Origin: Montifringilla adamsi
Lineage: Eukaryota > Chordata > Aves > Passeriformes > Passeridae
Assembly: GCA_017590115.1 (NCBI GenBank)
Contig: JAGGNK010012559.1
Coordinates: forward strand, 6,240,789 to 6,304,788
Length of the DNA stretch: 64,000 bases
Direction: 5' to 3'
Position 1 is the stretch's first letter. Each line of letters starts with the position of its first letter. Positions 46,301-58,280 of the stretch are shown piece after piece. A program made the translations under genes and the position numbers. The notes beneath the pieces were generated by a model. That model did no database searches, had not been told where the DNA came from, and worked only from the letters and a program-made list of their open reading frames with translations.

Positions 46301-47089
46301 TGTCCCAGGGGAAACCTGGCAGGAGGAGTGAGGAGAGCAGGCAGGGCAGAGGGTGCTCCTGGAGCCCAGCAGAGCTGATCCCCACGGTCTGCTCATGCAG
46401 GGGCAGCCCAGCAGCCAGCCCAGCCCCCAGCACTGGCCCTGAATCAGGACATGAGCCAAGAGGCCACAAAATAAATGAGCTCCACAAACCTGAACCTTCT
46501 CCTCAGGCAGCAGGAGGTGGCACCAAGGCTCAGCAGGGAAAGGCAGCTTGCCTCCTGAAAACACCGTGGGCAGAAGACTTTGGGTTGGTGGGACCAACAG
46601 AGGCACTTGAAACAGAGATTTGGGTCCCTGCAGAGCAGGATCTCAGCCTGCACCTCAACATCAGCACCAGCACAGAGACACCACACAGTTACTCCCTATC
46701 CAAGTTCACTCAGGCAGTGGCAGGAAGCAGAACTGTACAACAGGTCCCCAAAGCAGGGAAAGGGCTGAGCCACCGAGGCTGCTGGAGCTAAATGTGATTT
46801 ACAGAAATCACAGAGGCACAAGTTCTCTGCTACTTCCTTGTCCATCTTCTCCTCCCTGGGCACACATTCCACCTCCCAAGTTCGTTAGCTCCGCAGTTTG
46901 CTTCCTTGATTGTCCAAAAAAAACCAAAATATCCAGGGAAGTTCAGGCAGCAGGAAGAATCTGGCTTCAATAAGGATCAGGGTAGACTGGGAAAAAAAAA
47001 ATCAAGCGTGGCACAGCACACTCCACATGGAAGGAGCAGGATTGTGAGTGCAGCAAAGGCCTGGAATGCCTCCCTGCTGCTCAGGTCCT

Positions 47090-49782
47090 TTAACAGTACA
47101 CCTGGAGCAGAGGTGCCCCGGACGAGTCAGTCTCTGTGTCCTGGAAAGAGGAATCTCTGCTGGTGGGAGAGCCTTGGGGAGGAAAGAAGAGAAGAGACGG
47201 TGCCATTAGCCCAGGGGAAGCACAGCAGCCTGGCAGTGGGGAAGCAGCTGCCACAAAAGGCTTTGTGTATCATGAGGGAGGAGAAAGCCACACAAAGCCA
47301 TGGCAGGGAACAGCCCTGCCTGCACTGCAGCCATCTCCCAGACAGAGCTGCTGTGCAGGAGGAAACTTGTCTTGTAGCCCTGGGCTGCTCTCGGGGAGGA
47401 CAGAGCTCGGGGCAGCTGTCACTCCTGCCTGCTTCCCTTTTGCACAGTTCCTTTTGCTCCCAGTCTCACCCAGCTGTGACCTCTGGCAGTCACACCCCAA
47501 ATACAGCCCCAAACTTTGTCAGGGTACAGAGAAACTGAAAGCTCTCAGGTCAGGTCCTGCGCAAGGCCAGGGAACGTGCCACGCTGGGATTCCACCCCTT
47601 TTCAGAAAGATCCACCAACCCAGGGAGTGTCCGAGCTCCGTCACCCCAAAGGCCAGGAGAAGCGAGGGGAGCCCGAGCAGCAGGGTCAGCCCAGGCTCTG
47701 TGGGGGCGAGGACACGGAGCAGGGGGGCCCAGGGCTGTGCCCTGCAGCCAGGCCCAGCCGGGCGTTACCTGCGCTGCTGTGCCGCCTCATGTTCCTGGCC
47801 AGCACATCCGCCGGCGTCTCCTCCGAGATCTGCACGGCCAGCTCTGCAAGGGAAACCAAGAGGCCTGAGACAGCAGAGAGGATGTGAAGGATGACTCAGC
47901 ACTAAGGATCCCTGTCAGGGAACACCCCCAGGGAACAGGACAGGCTGAGTCTGATTCCTCTCATTGCCTCTGCCACTGTCCGGATAGTCTGAGCTGTGTC
48001 CTTAAATCCCAGGAGCAGCCTCTCTGCTAATCTGGGAAGCACAACACCCACACGGTTTCCTCTGGTATTTCTGGATATCTCCTTGCTCCCACACTCAGCT
48101 TTTCAAGGTTTTTCTACAACAAACTCTGTTATACCCTGCTCTGGAGCTCAGACACTTGAGGCTGTTCCCACAGGGAGGAAGAAGCAGAAGCACTGGTGCT
48201 GTGGAACAGCCCTTCCCTCCCCTTTGCAGGGACATTCACAGTGTGGAGGAGGTCTGGGCTCTGAGGACACACTGTCACCAGAGTCTAAGGGTGGCATTAG
48301 CCAGGCAGCACATGGGAGAGAGCCAGCTGAGTAACTGGACATCCTCGGGCACGAGCAGCTCGTCTGGTCCTACCAGTTCAGTTTGACTCACCGTTTTTGT
48401 GCCTGCCTTGGATGAGCACAGGCAGAAGCAGCAGCACAAAGCCATCTATTGCTCAGCACAAACCTCATGGGCAAGGAAAGACAGGCTCAAGAAACCACAG
48501 CACAGGGAGGAGGGCGAGAAGCAGAGCTCTGCACTCACACACCCCAGCAGAACAGAACGACAGAGCAAGCCCACTGGGGACAGAGCAGCCCCCCGCCCCG
48601 CTGCAGCGCCACGCCTCCGTGGCTTTGGTGACACAGCCCTCCTGCAGCACCCAGAGACCCCCAGGGACCCCCCGTACCGTCCTGGCTGATGACCATGGAC
48701 TCCAGCATCGTCTCGTTGCCGCTGTCTGGCGCGGTGCCCCGGCCTGACTTCTCCTCGTGGCCCTGGCTGCAGATGTGGGGCCGCACGCGGCTCTTGCGGG
48801 TGCTGATGCGGATGATGCCCCGCACCAGGCGGCACTCGGCGTCCTGCTCGTCCAGGTTGTAGTCCTGAGTGATGCTGTTGATCAGGTCCGAGATCTTGTT
48901 GGTCTTCTCCAGGAAGACGGTGTCCGAGGTGCACTTGGCCAGCTCGTCGATCTGGTGGACGCTGAAGAGCTCCGTGAGCTTCTTGAAGATCAGCACGTCG
49001 ATCTGCCTGCTGGACATGGAGCCGTTCAGCTCGCTGATGTCCACGTCGGACTCGTGGAAGGAGTAGTACTCCTCCGAGCTCCGGTGGCTGCTGGGCAGCG
49101 CTGGCTTTTCTATGCTGTTCCTGAAGGGCTTCTCCAGCAGCTCCTTGCAGCAGGAGTCGGACTCCAGGTGGTGGTTGGTGCTCCTGTTTGGATAGACGGG
49201 GATGCCCTTCAGCTTCACGTCTGGGTAACTGAAACTGCTGCCCATGCTGGACTTTTTGATCTGGTTCCCGTTCTTCTCAGCAGGAGAGGTGTTGGCGGGG
49301 CTGTTTGGCAGCCGCCCGTTGTAGTCTCCGTTCTTGCCATCATCTGTGGAGGTCTCAGCGGGCCCTGGATAGGGAACGCAGACACTGCAGTCCTGGAAGC
49401 AGCCCCCACACGTCACTATGCAACAGAAAACGGCCTTGTACGTGTTCCAGGCCTGCGACAGGGAGGAGCAGCAAAAGCTCTGGTTTGGGGGGGCCTCTGC
49501 TGTCCCGGAGATGAAGGTGATGGTCTCTGCCTCTCGGCCGTTGGGGTCTTTGAGCTCGGCCTTGCGCCCTTTCCTGTCCCGCATCTGCTGCGCTCGGCCG
49601 CGGCTCGCTTTGATCTCGGGCGTGGAGCCGCTGAACACCTCCAGGCTGACATCCGTGCTGTCCCTGCTGTCCCTGGTGTCCCTGGCTGCCCGGGCCCGCA
49701 GGGGCACAGCCTCGGGGCAGGGCTGCTCCCGCTGCCGGGCGCCGCTCAGCTCGGGGGGCAGGCGGCTCCTCCGGCCCAGCAT
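47090..49782 (-). CDS. KDF1: KDF1, keratinocyte differentiation factor 1
   Basis: Epidermal regulator that in mammals restrains progenitor proliferation and promotes keratinocyte differentiation; variants affect skin and teeth. Three minus-strand coding exons (48678-49782, 47769-47843, 47090-47172) join to 420 residues (human 398). The first begins MLGRRSRLPPE, with an AG acceptor 18 nt upstream of the ATG, so a separate non-coding 5' exon is expected. Landmarks: ITFISGTAEAPP, a Cys-rich stretch (FCCIVTCGGCFQDCSVC), MGSSFSYPDVKLKGIPVYP, SEEYYSFHESD, the core IDVLIFKKLTELFSVHQIDE and LAKCTSDTVFLEKT, and GIIRISTRKSR. Exon 3 gives ELAVQISEETPADVLARNMR and the last exon ends DTETDSSGAPLLQVYC. The most conserved part is the FSVHQIDELAKCTSD core. 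The first exon was not located. Confidence 0.95.
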
Positions 49783-49800
49783 GGCTCGGCACTCGGGCAC

Positions 49801-52429
49801 CTGCAGGGCACAGGGGGGCAAATCAGAGCAATCCCCACCAGCAGCCCCACCTCAGCGAGCTGGCTGTCAGCACAGAGGGATCTGACAGCCAGAGATCCCC
49901 AAAGCCAACGCTGCAATGACTTTTGGGAACATTTTGTGCCAGGACTCGCGCTGCTCTCACTCAGGGTCTGCGTTCCGGGGCTCTCCCACCACCCAAGCCT
50001 CGCTGCTTCCTTTGGGTAGATGTTCTCATCAGAAGAGAGATGCTTTGAAAGGGCTATTTTCGGACATCAAAACCCCTGTAACCTTCAGAAGAGTCTCCTC
50101 CAGGCAGCTGGAAGAGGAGTCAGCTCCAGAGCCATGAAGGAGCAGCACAGCTGGAGGTGGAGCCACTGACAGGCTCCAAAGGAAAGTATCTTTTTTTAAA
50201 CAACTTCCCTTTGTCTTGCATTCCTCAGGATTAGGCTGGGCCCTGACAGCACTTATCCATTTCAAAACACATCGTGCCCAGGAGGAGATGACAAGCAATC
50301 CATCATTATGCAAGCTGCCAATTCCATCTCCACGTTTATTTGCTGCTATTTCAATTTAGAGGATTTAGCAATGACAGCATTACCAACACTAATGATTTTT
50401 GCCAGTCATGCTAAGGTCAGGAGATGTCAAGGGCTTCCCTGTGAAAACCTGATGTCTTCATCTGGATTAAGGAAAAGACCTTGTCAACAAGTTGGTCTGA
50501 AATCAGCCTCATGGGAACAAAACCTTCACAAACAGAAAGAGAACCCAGAGCGGCCCGGAGTGCTCAGCTGTGCCAGCACAGCTCCTCCAGCTCTGCAGGA
50601 GGAGGGAATGTTTCCACAGGGAGCCCTGTGCTGCTGCCTCTGCACAGAGCCAGCCCTCACACCCTGCCACGTTAACTCTCCCTGGTTTTCATCTTTTTAT
50701 TATTAAAGCTCAGCACTGCTGCTCTGCCTTTAGCCCAGGCTGTGGTGGGTCCTGGGATTCTCCACGGTTTCCAGGCTTCTTGGCCAACGCTGCTTGCACC
50801 TCCAAGAGATCCTTTCAAACACTAATTAGGGTAATTAATAAGCAGTGAGAGCCCAGCCATAGTGTAAGTGTTGTAGGGCTGTCCTTGTTGTTTTACTATG
50901 GACTTTCTATAGGGCACCTCAAGCATGAATAAACAAATCTGTCAGACCTTGTTAGAGCACTGCCTCTTTCTCCCTGGTTTTTAAACCAAGAGTCACATTT
51001 TCCCCACAAAGAAGCAGGCCCAGACTGCAAGCCAGGCAGTTACAGCACACCACTGCTTTCCAGGAATATTTTGGCTCTGTTACCTTATGAAAATTCATCC
51101 CAGGAGCTCCCTCTGCACACTCCTGGGCAATATGCAAAATAAAAAGCCCCAGATGCTCCAATTTCAGTGCAGGGCAGGCAGAGCTCCCTCATCTCAGCAT
51201 CACTGCAGAGTTTTGGTTGCTTTCACTTCAGAACAAGTCAGGGGTTATTCCCCCCAACTTCCTCATTCAGAATTTAAAAACAGACTGAAAAAAAAGCACG
51301 AAATGAAATGAAAACATTTGAGCTGAATTGGGCACTGCTTACTGGGGTGTTTATTTTCATTCCAAGTCCTCACTGAGAGACCCAACATCTGCCCTGCACA
51401 GCAACACTCCTTTACATAACAACGGAAATATTCTGAGATTTCAGAGCATCTGGGGCAGAGGGAGGAGCATTGTTCAGCTCTGAGGAGAAGACCTGCAGGT
51501 GCAGAGCCACCTCTGGGCTCGCCCATTCCCATCACAGCTCACGCTTCTGCGACCTCTGCACCACAAGGAAAAGTTCCTGAGGAGCACAGACAGGACACAG
51601 CTCCTCGATCCAGCAGCTTCCCCAGCACAGGAACGGGCTGGACCAAAACCCCCAGCCTTAAATAAATGCTCAGACCAAAATCACATCCAGGTGTTACTCA
51701 CACAGTGGCTGGCAGCTTCCTCTGCTCTCACACAGGCACCGTGCGTGACTGCAGGTCCCTCTAGAGAGCCTCAGCATCTGCTCCAGAGGAGCCAGGAAGG
51801 AGCCACAAGGGGTTTGCAGGACTCAGAGTTAGCCAGGGTCTAAGATCTTCATTGTTCAGAGGGTGGGATTTCCCTGGAAACTTGGAAAAAAGCTCAGTTA
51901 AGTTGTGAATCTCCTGAACAACACATCCATCAGCAACAGCCACGCTGCTGGCAGCTAGGGAATGTCTCCTAAATCCAGGAGACAGGATTCACACACTGAC
52001 ACAGCTTCTCTGAACTCTGTGGAAACACCCACAGCTGGGAAGTGTCCTAGGGAGCCTGGCCAGGAGCTGGAAGTCGCCTGTTCAGCTCCTGCTGCCCACT
52101 GCTCTGCTGGGAATGGAGATCCTGACCCAGGGTAAATGTGGATCCAGCACTGCCCCTGTGCATCCCCGGGGAGCCAGCACCCCTCTGGGGTATCAACAAC
52201 CTGCCCAAGAACTGTGCCAACCCCTGCCCTGTGCCCCCGGCCCAACACAGCCACCCTGCTCCCGCTGACAGCAGGGCTCCAGCACGGGGCAGGCAAACAA
52301 AGTCTGACCCTCTTCCCTCCAGAACGACAGGGAAGGGAAAGGGGAGACCCACCTGGGCACCTGACAGAGCTCCCTCTGCTACCTGGGGCCCACCATGCCC
52401 TGCACGGGGGGATTTTGGGGAGACGAGAA
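49801..52429. other. KDF1 5' intron and flanking DNA
   Basis: No coding exon found. The sequence from the KDF1 exon 2 acceptor (AG at 49,801-49,802) upwards is unique and fairly AT-rich to about 52,000. It should contain KDF1 intron 1 and, at an unknown point, its non-coding first exon. Confidence 0.45.
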
Positions 52430-52705
52430 GCTGACAGCAGGGGAGCAGGAGAGCAGGGGCAGCAGAGCAGGGGCTGCAGGAGAGCAGGGGCTGCAGGAGA
52501 GCAGGGGCTGCAGGAGAGCAGGGGCTGCAGGAGAGCAGGAGCAGCAGGGGCTGCAGGAGCAGCAGGGGCTGCAGGGGAGCAGGGGCTGCAGGGGAGCAGG
52601 AGCAGCAGGGGCAGCAGGAGAGCAGGGGCAGCAGGAGAGCAGGGGCTGCAGGAGCAGCAGGGGAGCAGGGGCTGCAGGGGAGCAGGGGCAGCAGGGGCAG
52701 CCCCT
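52430..52705 (+). repeat. GCAGGGG/GCTGCAGGAGA minisatellite
   Basis: About sixteen units of 15-18 bp made of AGCAGGGGCTGCAGG and AGAGCAGG or AGCAGCAGG variants. The plus strand is purine-rich with repeated CTGCAG sites. It yields long spurious frames rich in Leu-Leu-Pro-Cys-Ser or Gln-Gly-Ala. Confidence 0.93.
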
Positions 52706-52854
52706 TCCCCGCCTGCCCTGCCCTGCCCCGGCTCCCCCCGCGCCCCCACTCCGTTTCCCAGCCCTGGCAATCAGAGCCGACCCAAAACCCCCGGAGAGCT
52801 CCGGCCGCCTCCAGCCTCCCGCAGGGCCGGGGCGGCGGGGAGGGGACGGCGTAC

Positions 52855-53030
52855 AAAGCGGGACAAACCCGGAGAAAAACCGGGACAAACCCGGGTACAA
52901 ACCCCGGCACAAATCCGGGTAAAACCCCGGCACAAACCCCGGGCACAAACCCCAGCACAAATCCGGGTACCAACCCGGTACAAACACAGCAAAAACCCCG
53001 GTACAAATCCGGGTACCAACCCGGGCAGAG
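52855..53030 (+). repeat. CGGGACAAACCC-type minisatellite
   Basis: Tandem units of about 12-14 bp, such as CCCGGTACAAA, CCCCGGCACAAA and TCCGGGTACCAA, varying in GG(T/C)AC. The surrounding sequence is CpG-rich. Confidence 0.88.
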
Positions 53031-53599
53031 CAGCCCAGCCTTTGCCCCGGGTGCGCGCCCCAGGGCAGCGCTCGTTGCCGGGGTCCGCGTGCCCGGGATC
53101 CCTCCCCGAGCATCCCTGGGCCCACCCCGGGTGTTCCCCACCCCCGAGGTCCCTGTCCCGCAGTGTCCCTATCCCAAAGACGGTTATTCGCTCCTGGGGT
53201 CGCATCCTGTCCCGGAGGTTCGGGGGAAAGGAGAGAGCCCCCCTGGGCAGCAGGGAGGGAGCTGGGGCAGCGCGGGACTCCTGGGCCTTAAACCTGACAT
53301 CCTGGTGCACGATTCCTCCCTAAACCCGCCAGGATGGAGGAGCAGGAGAGCCCCTCCTGCCCCGGTAACTGGGACACCCGGGAAAAAACCTGGGCAGGGG
53401 CTGGGAGGGAGGGCACGGCGTTAATTATCGCTGCCCGTAATGAGGCTGCGCGTTTCTGGAGCACATCCCAGCGCGGGGCTGCGCGGGGCTGGAGATGAGG
53501 CAATGCTCGTCCCTGGGCTCTGTCCTCCTGCATCCCTAATCCCGGTGTGCCGGGGCAATGCCGGGGCTCCGCTGGCCGCCGGACGCAGGGCGGGGGCGC

Positions 53600-53855
53600 G
53601 TCCCGGCGTCCCATCCCGGTGTCCCTCCCCGGTGTCCTGTCCCTGTGTCCCGCCCCGGTGTCCCGTCCCGGTGTCCTCTCCCAGTGCCCTGTCCCGGTGT
53701 CCCTCCCCGGTGCCCTGTCCCGGTGCCCTGTCCCTGTGTCCCGCCCCGGTGTCCAATCCCAGTGTCCCTCCCCGGTACCCTGTCCCTCTGTTCTGTCCCG
53801 GTGTCCCTCTCCGGTGCCCTGTCCCGGTGCCCTGTCCCGGTGCCCGGTGCCTCGG
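53600..53855 (+). repeat. Decamer minisatellite (CCCGGTGTCC)
   Basis: About 25 units of roughly 10 bp: CCCGGTGTCC, CTGTCCCGGTG, CCTCCCCGGTG. The run ends at GTGCCCGGTGCCTCGG. Open frames here on both strands are periodic. Confidence 0.93.
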
Positions 53856-54704
53856 CAGAGCGGCGCTGCCAGGGAAGGGAGCGCAGAGGGAGAACAAAGC
53901 TCCCACCGGGTTTTTGTATCACCGAGGTTTATTCTGAGCGCTGCTAATTGCAGCCTCCTCTGCTAAATCATTAACAGCTCGACAGCCCGAGCAGAAACCC
54001 GCAGCGCCGGAGGGTTCTGGGGACTCAGGCTGTGCCTGACCTCAGGGCAGGACATTTCTTGTCTCAGGGCAGGACATTTCTTGTCTCAGGCAGGACATTT
54101 CTTGTCTTTTTCTACGGTTTGCCTCCAGCAGCCGCTGCCTGCTCGCTGCCGGGTGTGCTGGGCCAGCCTGCAGCCACGGCTGCTCCGGGGCTCAGCCTCA
54201 CTGCCCAGGGTCCCCAGCTCACCTTCTCCTTTCTTAAACTCGTGTCCAGGCACAGCTGCTCCCCTTTCCTGTCCTTTTGTCACCCTGGAGCGGGGACTGG
54301 AGCTGGGAAGGCGTCAAGCAGCGCAGGCATGGGGGGGACCCAAAAAAGCGATTATTTTCTGAGCAGGCAGTGACGGAGCAGGCGCCTCCTGAGCTCCCTC
54401 CAAGCTCTGCGATTCCGGGGTTTCATTTTGGGGGAGCGGGGGGAGCTCGGGGCAGGACACACCCCGGCCCTTTCCCCTTTTGGGGGCTACCCTTGATTTC
54501 CACCGGATCAGAGCAAAAAAACGAGAGAGGAGGATGCTCTGTTTAATCCCTGCCTGTGCCCACAGTTCTTTTGGGCTGGGGGCAGAGGAAGCATGAAAAG
54601 AGCTTTAACCCCACGGTGGAGCAGCACCCCTCAACTTCCACACCCCATTTGGAGCAGCATTGGTGTCGGAGAGACAAAGATCGCTCAAGCCGGCTTCCCC
54701 CCAG

Positions 54705-54850
54705 CCTGGAGAGCCGCCCGGGGAGCCCCGGGCACGGAGAGCAGCCTGGGGAGCCCCGGGAACGGAGAGCAGCCCGGGGAGTCCCGGGAACGGAGGGCAG
54801 CCCGGGGAGCCCCGGGAACGGAGAGCAGCCCGGGGAGCCCCGGGAGCGCT
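54705..54850 (+). repeat. 27-bp minisatellite (GGAGCCCCGGGAACGGAGAG)
   Basis: Five units of 27 bp, GGGGAGCCCCGGGAACGGAG plus AGCAGCC, with A/C and G/T variants. All frames are stop-free. Confidence 0.93.
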
Positions 54851-55466
54851 GGAGCCGCGCTCCGAGGCGGGCGGGGATGCGCTGGCACCGGGGGATGGGG
54901 CGAGCCGGAGCGGGGGCCGGAGCGGTGACGCAGCAGCCGCTGACGCTGCTCCGGTGCCTGGCAGACGTGTGGCCGCCTGGCAGGAGCAGGAATGTGATGC
55001 AAAGCACAAGAGATGGGGGTTTTTTTCCTCCTAAGGTAAGGAAAGTAAAAATGTCACCAGCCCCGTGGGCGACATCCACCGAAGGCCTGGATGTGGCTCT
55101 GCCTGAAACAGATTTAGGCTGGGTTTTGTTTTTGGCTTAGGCTTTTATTCCAGTCTGGGGGTGGGATGAAACCTTGACACCTGGTTTCTGTCATCTGTGC
55201 TGCTCCGATGTGAGACCCACGCAGCTACACGCAGATGCAGCCGCCGAGGGTGACATTCCAACAGGAGGAACCCCAAAAACCAGGCTCGGGGGGGAGCAGG
55301 GCGGCAGTGGCACCTCGGCTGCAGCCCCCTGCCCCGCCAGCCCCCTCCCAGCTTTATTAGCACCGTGTAAAAAGACAATGACGTTGCTGTGACGGCCGCA
55401 CAACCAAGGACGCCGCCGTGCCCGGGACAGCCCGGCCGCAGCCCCCCCCCAGGCCACCTTCCCCGC

Positions 55467-56490
55467 GACCCCTGTGACCTTCTCAGCCTTCCCAGGGATC
55501 CCACCCGTCCCCAGCTCCGCATTTCCCACCGGCCCCTCCAAGGGAGGGCGGTTTTCCAGCACCGGTAACGCCACCGGGCCGGGGCCGTACCGAGCTGTAC
55601 CGAGCCCGGTGCCCGGTACTGGTATCCAGCCCGGACCCCTGACGGTGCCACACCGGGCCGGGGCTGTACCGTACCGAGCCCGGGGTCCCATCACTGCCGG
55701 CACCGGTGCCGTACCGAGCCCGGTGTAGCACCGAGCCCACAGCGGTCCCGCCCCGGTGCCGCACCGAGATGCAAAGCACAAGAGATGGGGGCCATCCGAG
55801 CCCGGGGCCGGTGCAGTGCCGGCCCGTACCGAGCCCCGGGCTGGCGCAGTCCCGGCCCATCCCGAGCCCCGGGCCGGTGCAGTGCCGGTCCATCCGAGCC
55901 CCGGGCTGGCGCAGTCCCGGCCCATCCCGACCCCCGGGCCGTGCCGTCCCGCTCCGGGCTCGCGTGTCCCCCACCCCCGACCCCTGTGACCTTCTCAGCC
56001 TTCCCAGGGATCCCACCCGTCCCCAGCTCCGCATTTCCCACCGGCCCCTCCAAGGGAGGGCGGTTTTCCAGCACCGGTAACGCCACCGGGCCGGGGCCGT
56101 ACCGAGCTGTACCGAGCCCGGTGCCCGGTACTGGTATCCAGCCCGGACCCCTGACGGTGCCACACCGGGCCGGGGCTGTACCGTACCGAGCCCGGGGTCC
56201 CATCACTGCCGGCACCGGTGCCGTACCGAGCCCGGTGTAGCACCGAGCCCACAGCGGTCCCGCCCCGGTGCCGCGCCGAGCCCGGGGCCGGTGCAGTGCC
56301 GGCCCATCCGAGCCCGGGGCCGGTGCAGTGCCGGCCCGTACCGAGCCCCGGGCTGGCGCAGTCCCGGCCCATCCCGAGCCCCGGGCCGGTGCAGTGCCGG
56401 TCCATCCGAGCCCCGGGCCGGTGCAGTCCCGGCCCATCCCGACCCCCGGGCCGTGCCGTCCCGCTCCGGGCTCGCGTGTCCCCCACCCCC
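55467..56490 (+). repeat. 512-bp tandem duplication
   Basis: Copies 55,467-55,978 and 55,979-56,490 align without a gap at a constant 512-bp offset and are almost identical. They contain GAGCCCGGTGCCCGGTACTG and CGAGCCCCGGGCCGGTGCAG subrepeats. One equal-length replacement of about 23 bp at 55,769-55,791 distinguishes copy 1. The second copy ends about 80 bp before the TATAAAT at 56,571. Confidence 0.95.
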
Positions 56491-56570
56491 TTCCCCCGTG
56501 CCGGTGCGGAGCCCGTGCCGGAGCCGCCCCCGTCGGGGCCGAGCCGCCGCCGCCGGCACCGCCCCCGGGC

Positions 56571-56577
56571 TATAAAT
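56571..56577 (+). promoter_or_regulatory. TATA box of an unidentified GC-rich promoter
   Basis: TATAAAT in CCGGGCTATAAATCCCCGCC, a textbook TATA context. It is preceded by GC-box-like CCGCCCCC and CpG-dense sequence, with a CT-rich start-site-like stretch about 30 bp downstream. No recognisable gene follows. In human the gene next to KDF1 here is TRNP1, but I find no TRNP1-like coding sequence. Confidence 0.5.
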
Positions 56578-56611
56578 CCCCGCCGCATCCCTCCGCTCCC
56601 GCTCCGCTCCC

Positions 56612-56692
56612 ATGGCTGCAGCAGCGGCGGCACCGGCACCTCCGAGCCCCACCGGCGGCGACGCGCAGCGCCCGTCCCGGGGGGGGGTTTGA
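56612..56692 (+). CDS. Possible 26-residue ORF after the TATA box, unrecognised
   Basis: An ATG about 35 bp after the TATA box opens a frame encoding an Ala/Pro-rich peptide that begins MAAAAAAPAPPSP and ends SRGGV before TGA. Composition is low-complexity. It may be a chance frame in a GC-rich leader, an upstream ORF or the start of a spliced first exon. I recognise no family. Confidence 0.15.
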   Translation: MAAAAAAPAPPSPTGGDAQRPSRGGV

Positions 56693-56694
56693 TC

Positions 56695-57600
56695 CCTGGG
56701 GACCCAGGGGGTTTGGGGGCTCTGGAAGTGGAGGGACGCCTTGGTGGGCTCACTGGGAGCCGCTGCTGTGGGGGGGGGGCCAGTAGGGCCTGGGATCGTT
56801 CAGGGAGCCCTGGGGGGTCTGATGGGGTGGGACCTGGTGGGTTTGGGAGTCCTGGGGTCGGGGTCACCTTGGTGAGGGTGAGTGGCCTCGGGGACCCTGC
56901 AGGATCTGGGGGACCACATGGTGGGGGGTAACCCAGTGGGGTCTGGGGTCCTTTACAGATGGATTTGGATCTGGTGGGTTTGAGGGTTACATTGAATTCT
57001 GCAGAGTGTGAAGGGTCCAGGGGACCCTGTGGGGTGGGGAGACCCAGCAGGGTCTGGGGAATCCAGTGGGCTGGAACCCAATGGATTTGGGGGTCCCAGA
57101 GGGATCCTGTAGGGTGCGGGGGGTCTGGGGACACATCCTGGAGGTGGTCTGAGGGGTCCACTGGGATGAGACCCAGTGGGCTGGAAGGGCTTCAGCATCC
57201 TTGAGGGTGCCAGGGAGATCCTGCAGGGTCCTGGGGACTCTGGGCTGGGGGTACCCAGCAGGGTCTGGGCACCCCAGCAGTGGCCCAAGGGGTCCGATGG
57301 GGGGAGACTTTGGGGTATTTGGGGTTCCACAGGGGACCTTGTGGTATTAGGGCACTCCAGGGGACCCAGCAGGGTCTGGGGTCCTTGGGGTGCCCTGAGG
57401 GATTTGATGGGAGAGCATCCCTGGGGGCTGTGGTGCTCGAAGGGCCCTGCAGGGTCAGGGTCTGGGGTGTGCAGAGAACCGACAGACTGGGGGGATGCAA
57501 AGAGATCGGGGACCCAGCAGGTTCTGGGGACCTCCCTGAGCTTGGGAGACCCTTCAGAGTCTGGGATCCCTGGAGGATCTTGCCAGGTTTGGGGGTGTTT
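56695..57600 (+). repeat. Degenerate G-rich tandem repeat
   Basis: Imperfect units of about 30-60 bp around GGGGTCTGGGGACCCAGCAG and GGGACCCTGCAGGGTCTGGG. They are too diverged to give one clean period. Long minus-strand frames read as Pro/Ser/Gly-rich and lack any recognisable domain. Confidence 0.7.
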
Positions 57601-58047
57601 ATAGAGAAATCTGCTGCCAGCACCCCCAGCCCGCTCTGGGGCCGTGCCCCGCTGAAGGCGGCAGGTTCTGGGGCAGGGCCCCTTCCCCGCCTGAGCCCCA
57701 CGGCCCCCGGGAGGGGACCCCAGCCCTTGGGACACTGCCGGGACTGTGACTCACACGGGGCAGCCCTGACGTGCCCGCTGCAAGCCCCGGCGGAGACTCG
57801 AGCGGGCTCGGGGCCACCGCAGCTCCAGCGCCCCGGGCTGGGACACAGCGGGACCGGAGCGGGGCTCGGGGTCCGCCGGCACCGTCCACCCCCAGCGAGC
57901 GCAGTTTGGGACTGCTCCGTGACCGACCAAACCACGCAGGGACACGGAAGGCTCCCGGTGCTTCCAGCGGCGTCCTTGGGGACACCCAATGTCACCTGGG
58001 GGCAGAGCCGGTGGCTGCGGGCCGGCAGGAAGGCACGAGGAGGCGGA

Positions 58048-58280
58048 GATGGGCTCGGGATGAAGGATCTGTCTCCGGGATGAAGGATCCCTGTCCGGGA
58101 TGAAGGATCCCGCTCCGGGATGAAGGATCTGTCTCCGGGATGAAGGATCTCTCCGGGATGAAGGATTCCTCTCTGGAATGAAGGATCTGTCTCCGGGATG
58201 AAGGATTCCTCTCTGGAATGAAGGATCTGTCTCCGGGATGAAGGATGTCGCCCCGGGATGAAGGATCTCGCTCCGGACTG
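58048..58280 (+). repeat. GGGATGAAGGATC minisatellite
   Basis: About twelve units of 18-20 bp: CCGGGATGAAGGATCTGTCT, with CCCTGT, CCGCT and TTCCTCTCTGGA variants. The minus-strand frame gives repeated PGDRSFIPE-like peptides. Confidence 0.93.

Larger units (their letters stand above)
41390..47089. other. Region between the convergent NUDC and KDF1 3' ends
   Basis: No coding exon found on either strand. Part of it, from 47,089 downwards, must be KDF1 3' UTR. Candidate minus-strand signals are ATTAAA at 45,085-45,090 and AATAAA at 43,487-43,492; I cannot choose between them. Tandem repeats lie at 42,368-42,640 and 43,231-43,344. Another short repeat, CACATTTCAGTTCAA, recurs at about 45,700-45,780. 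Confidence 0.45.

Noticed and set aside
47516..47887. Plus-strand ORFs overlapping KDF1 exon 3
   Set aside because: Antisense shadow of the KDF1 coding exon, with no independent support.
52047..53323. Pair of opposed ORFs of 360-395 codons
   Set aside because: They span two minisatellites and GC-rich spacer, show low-complexity composition and no domain, and lack splice or start context.
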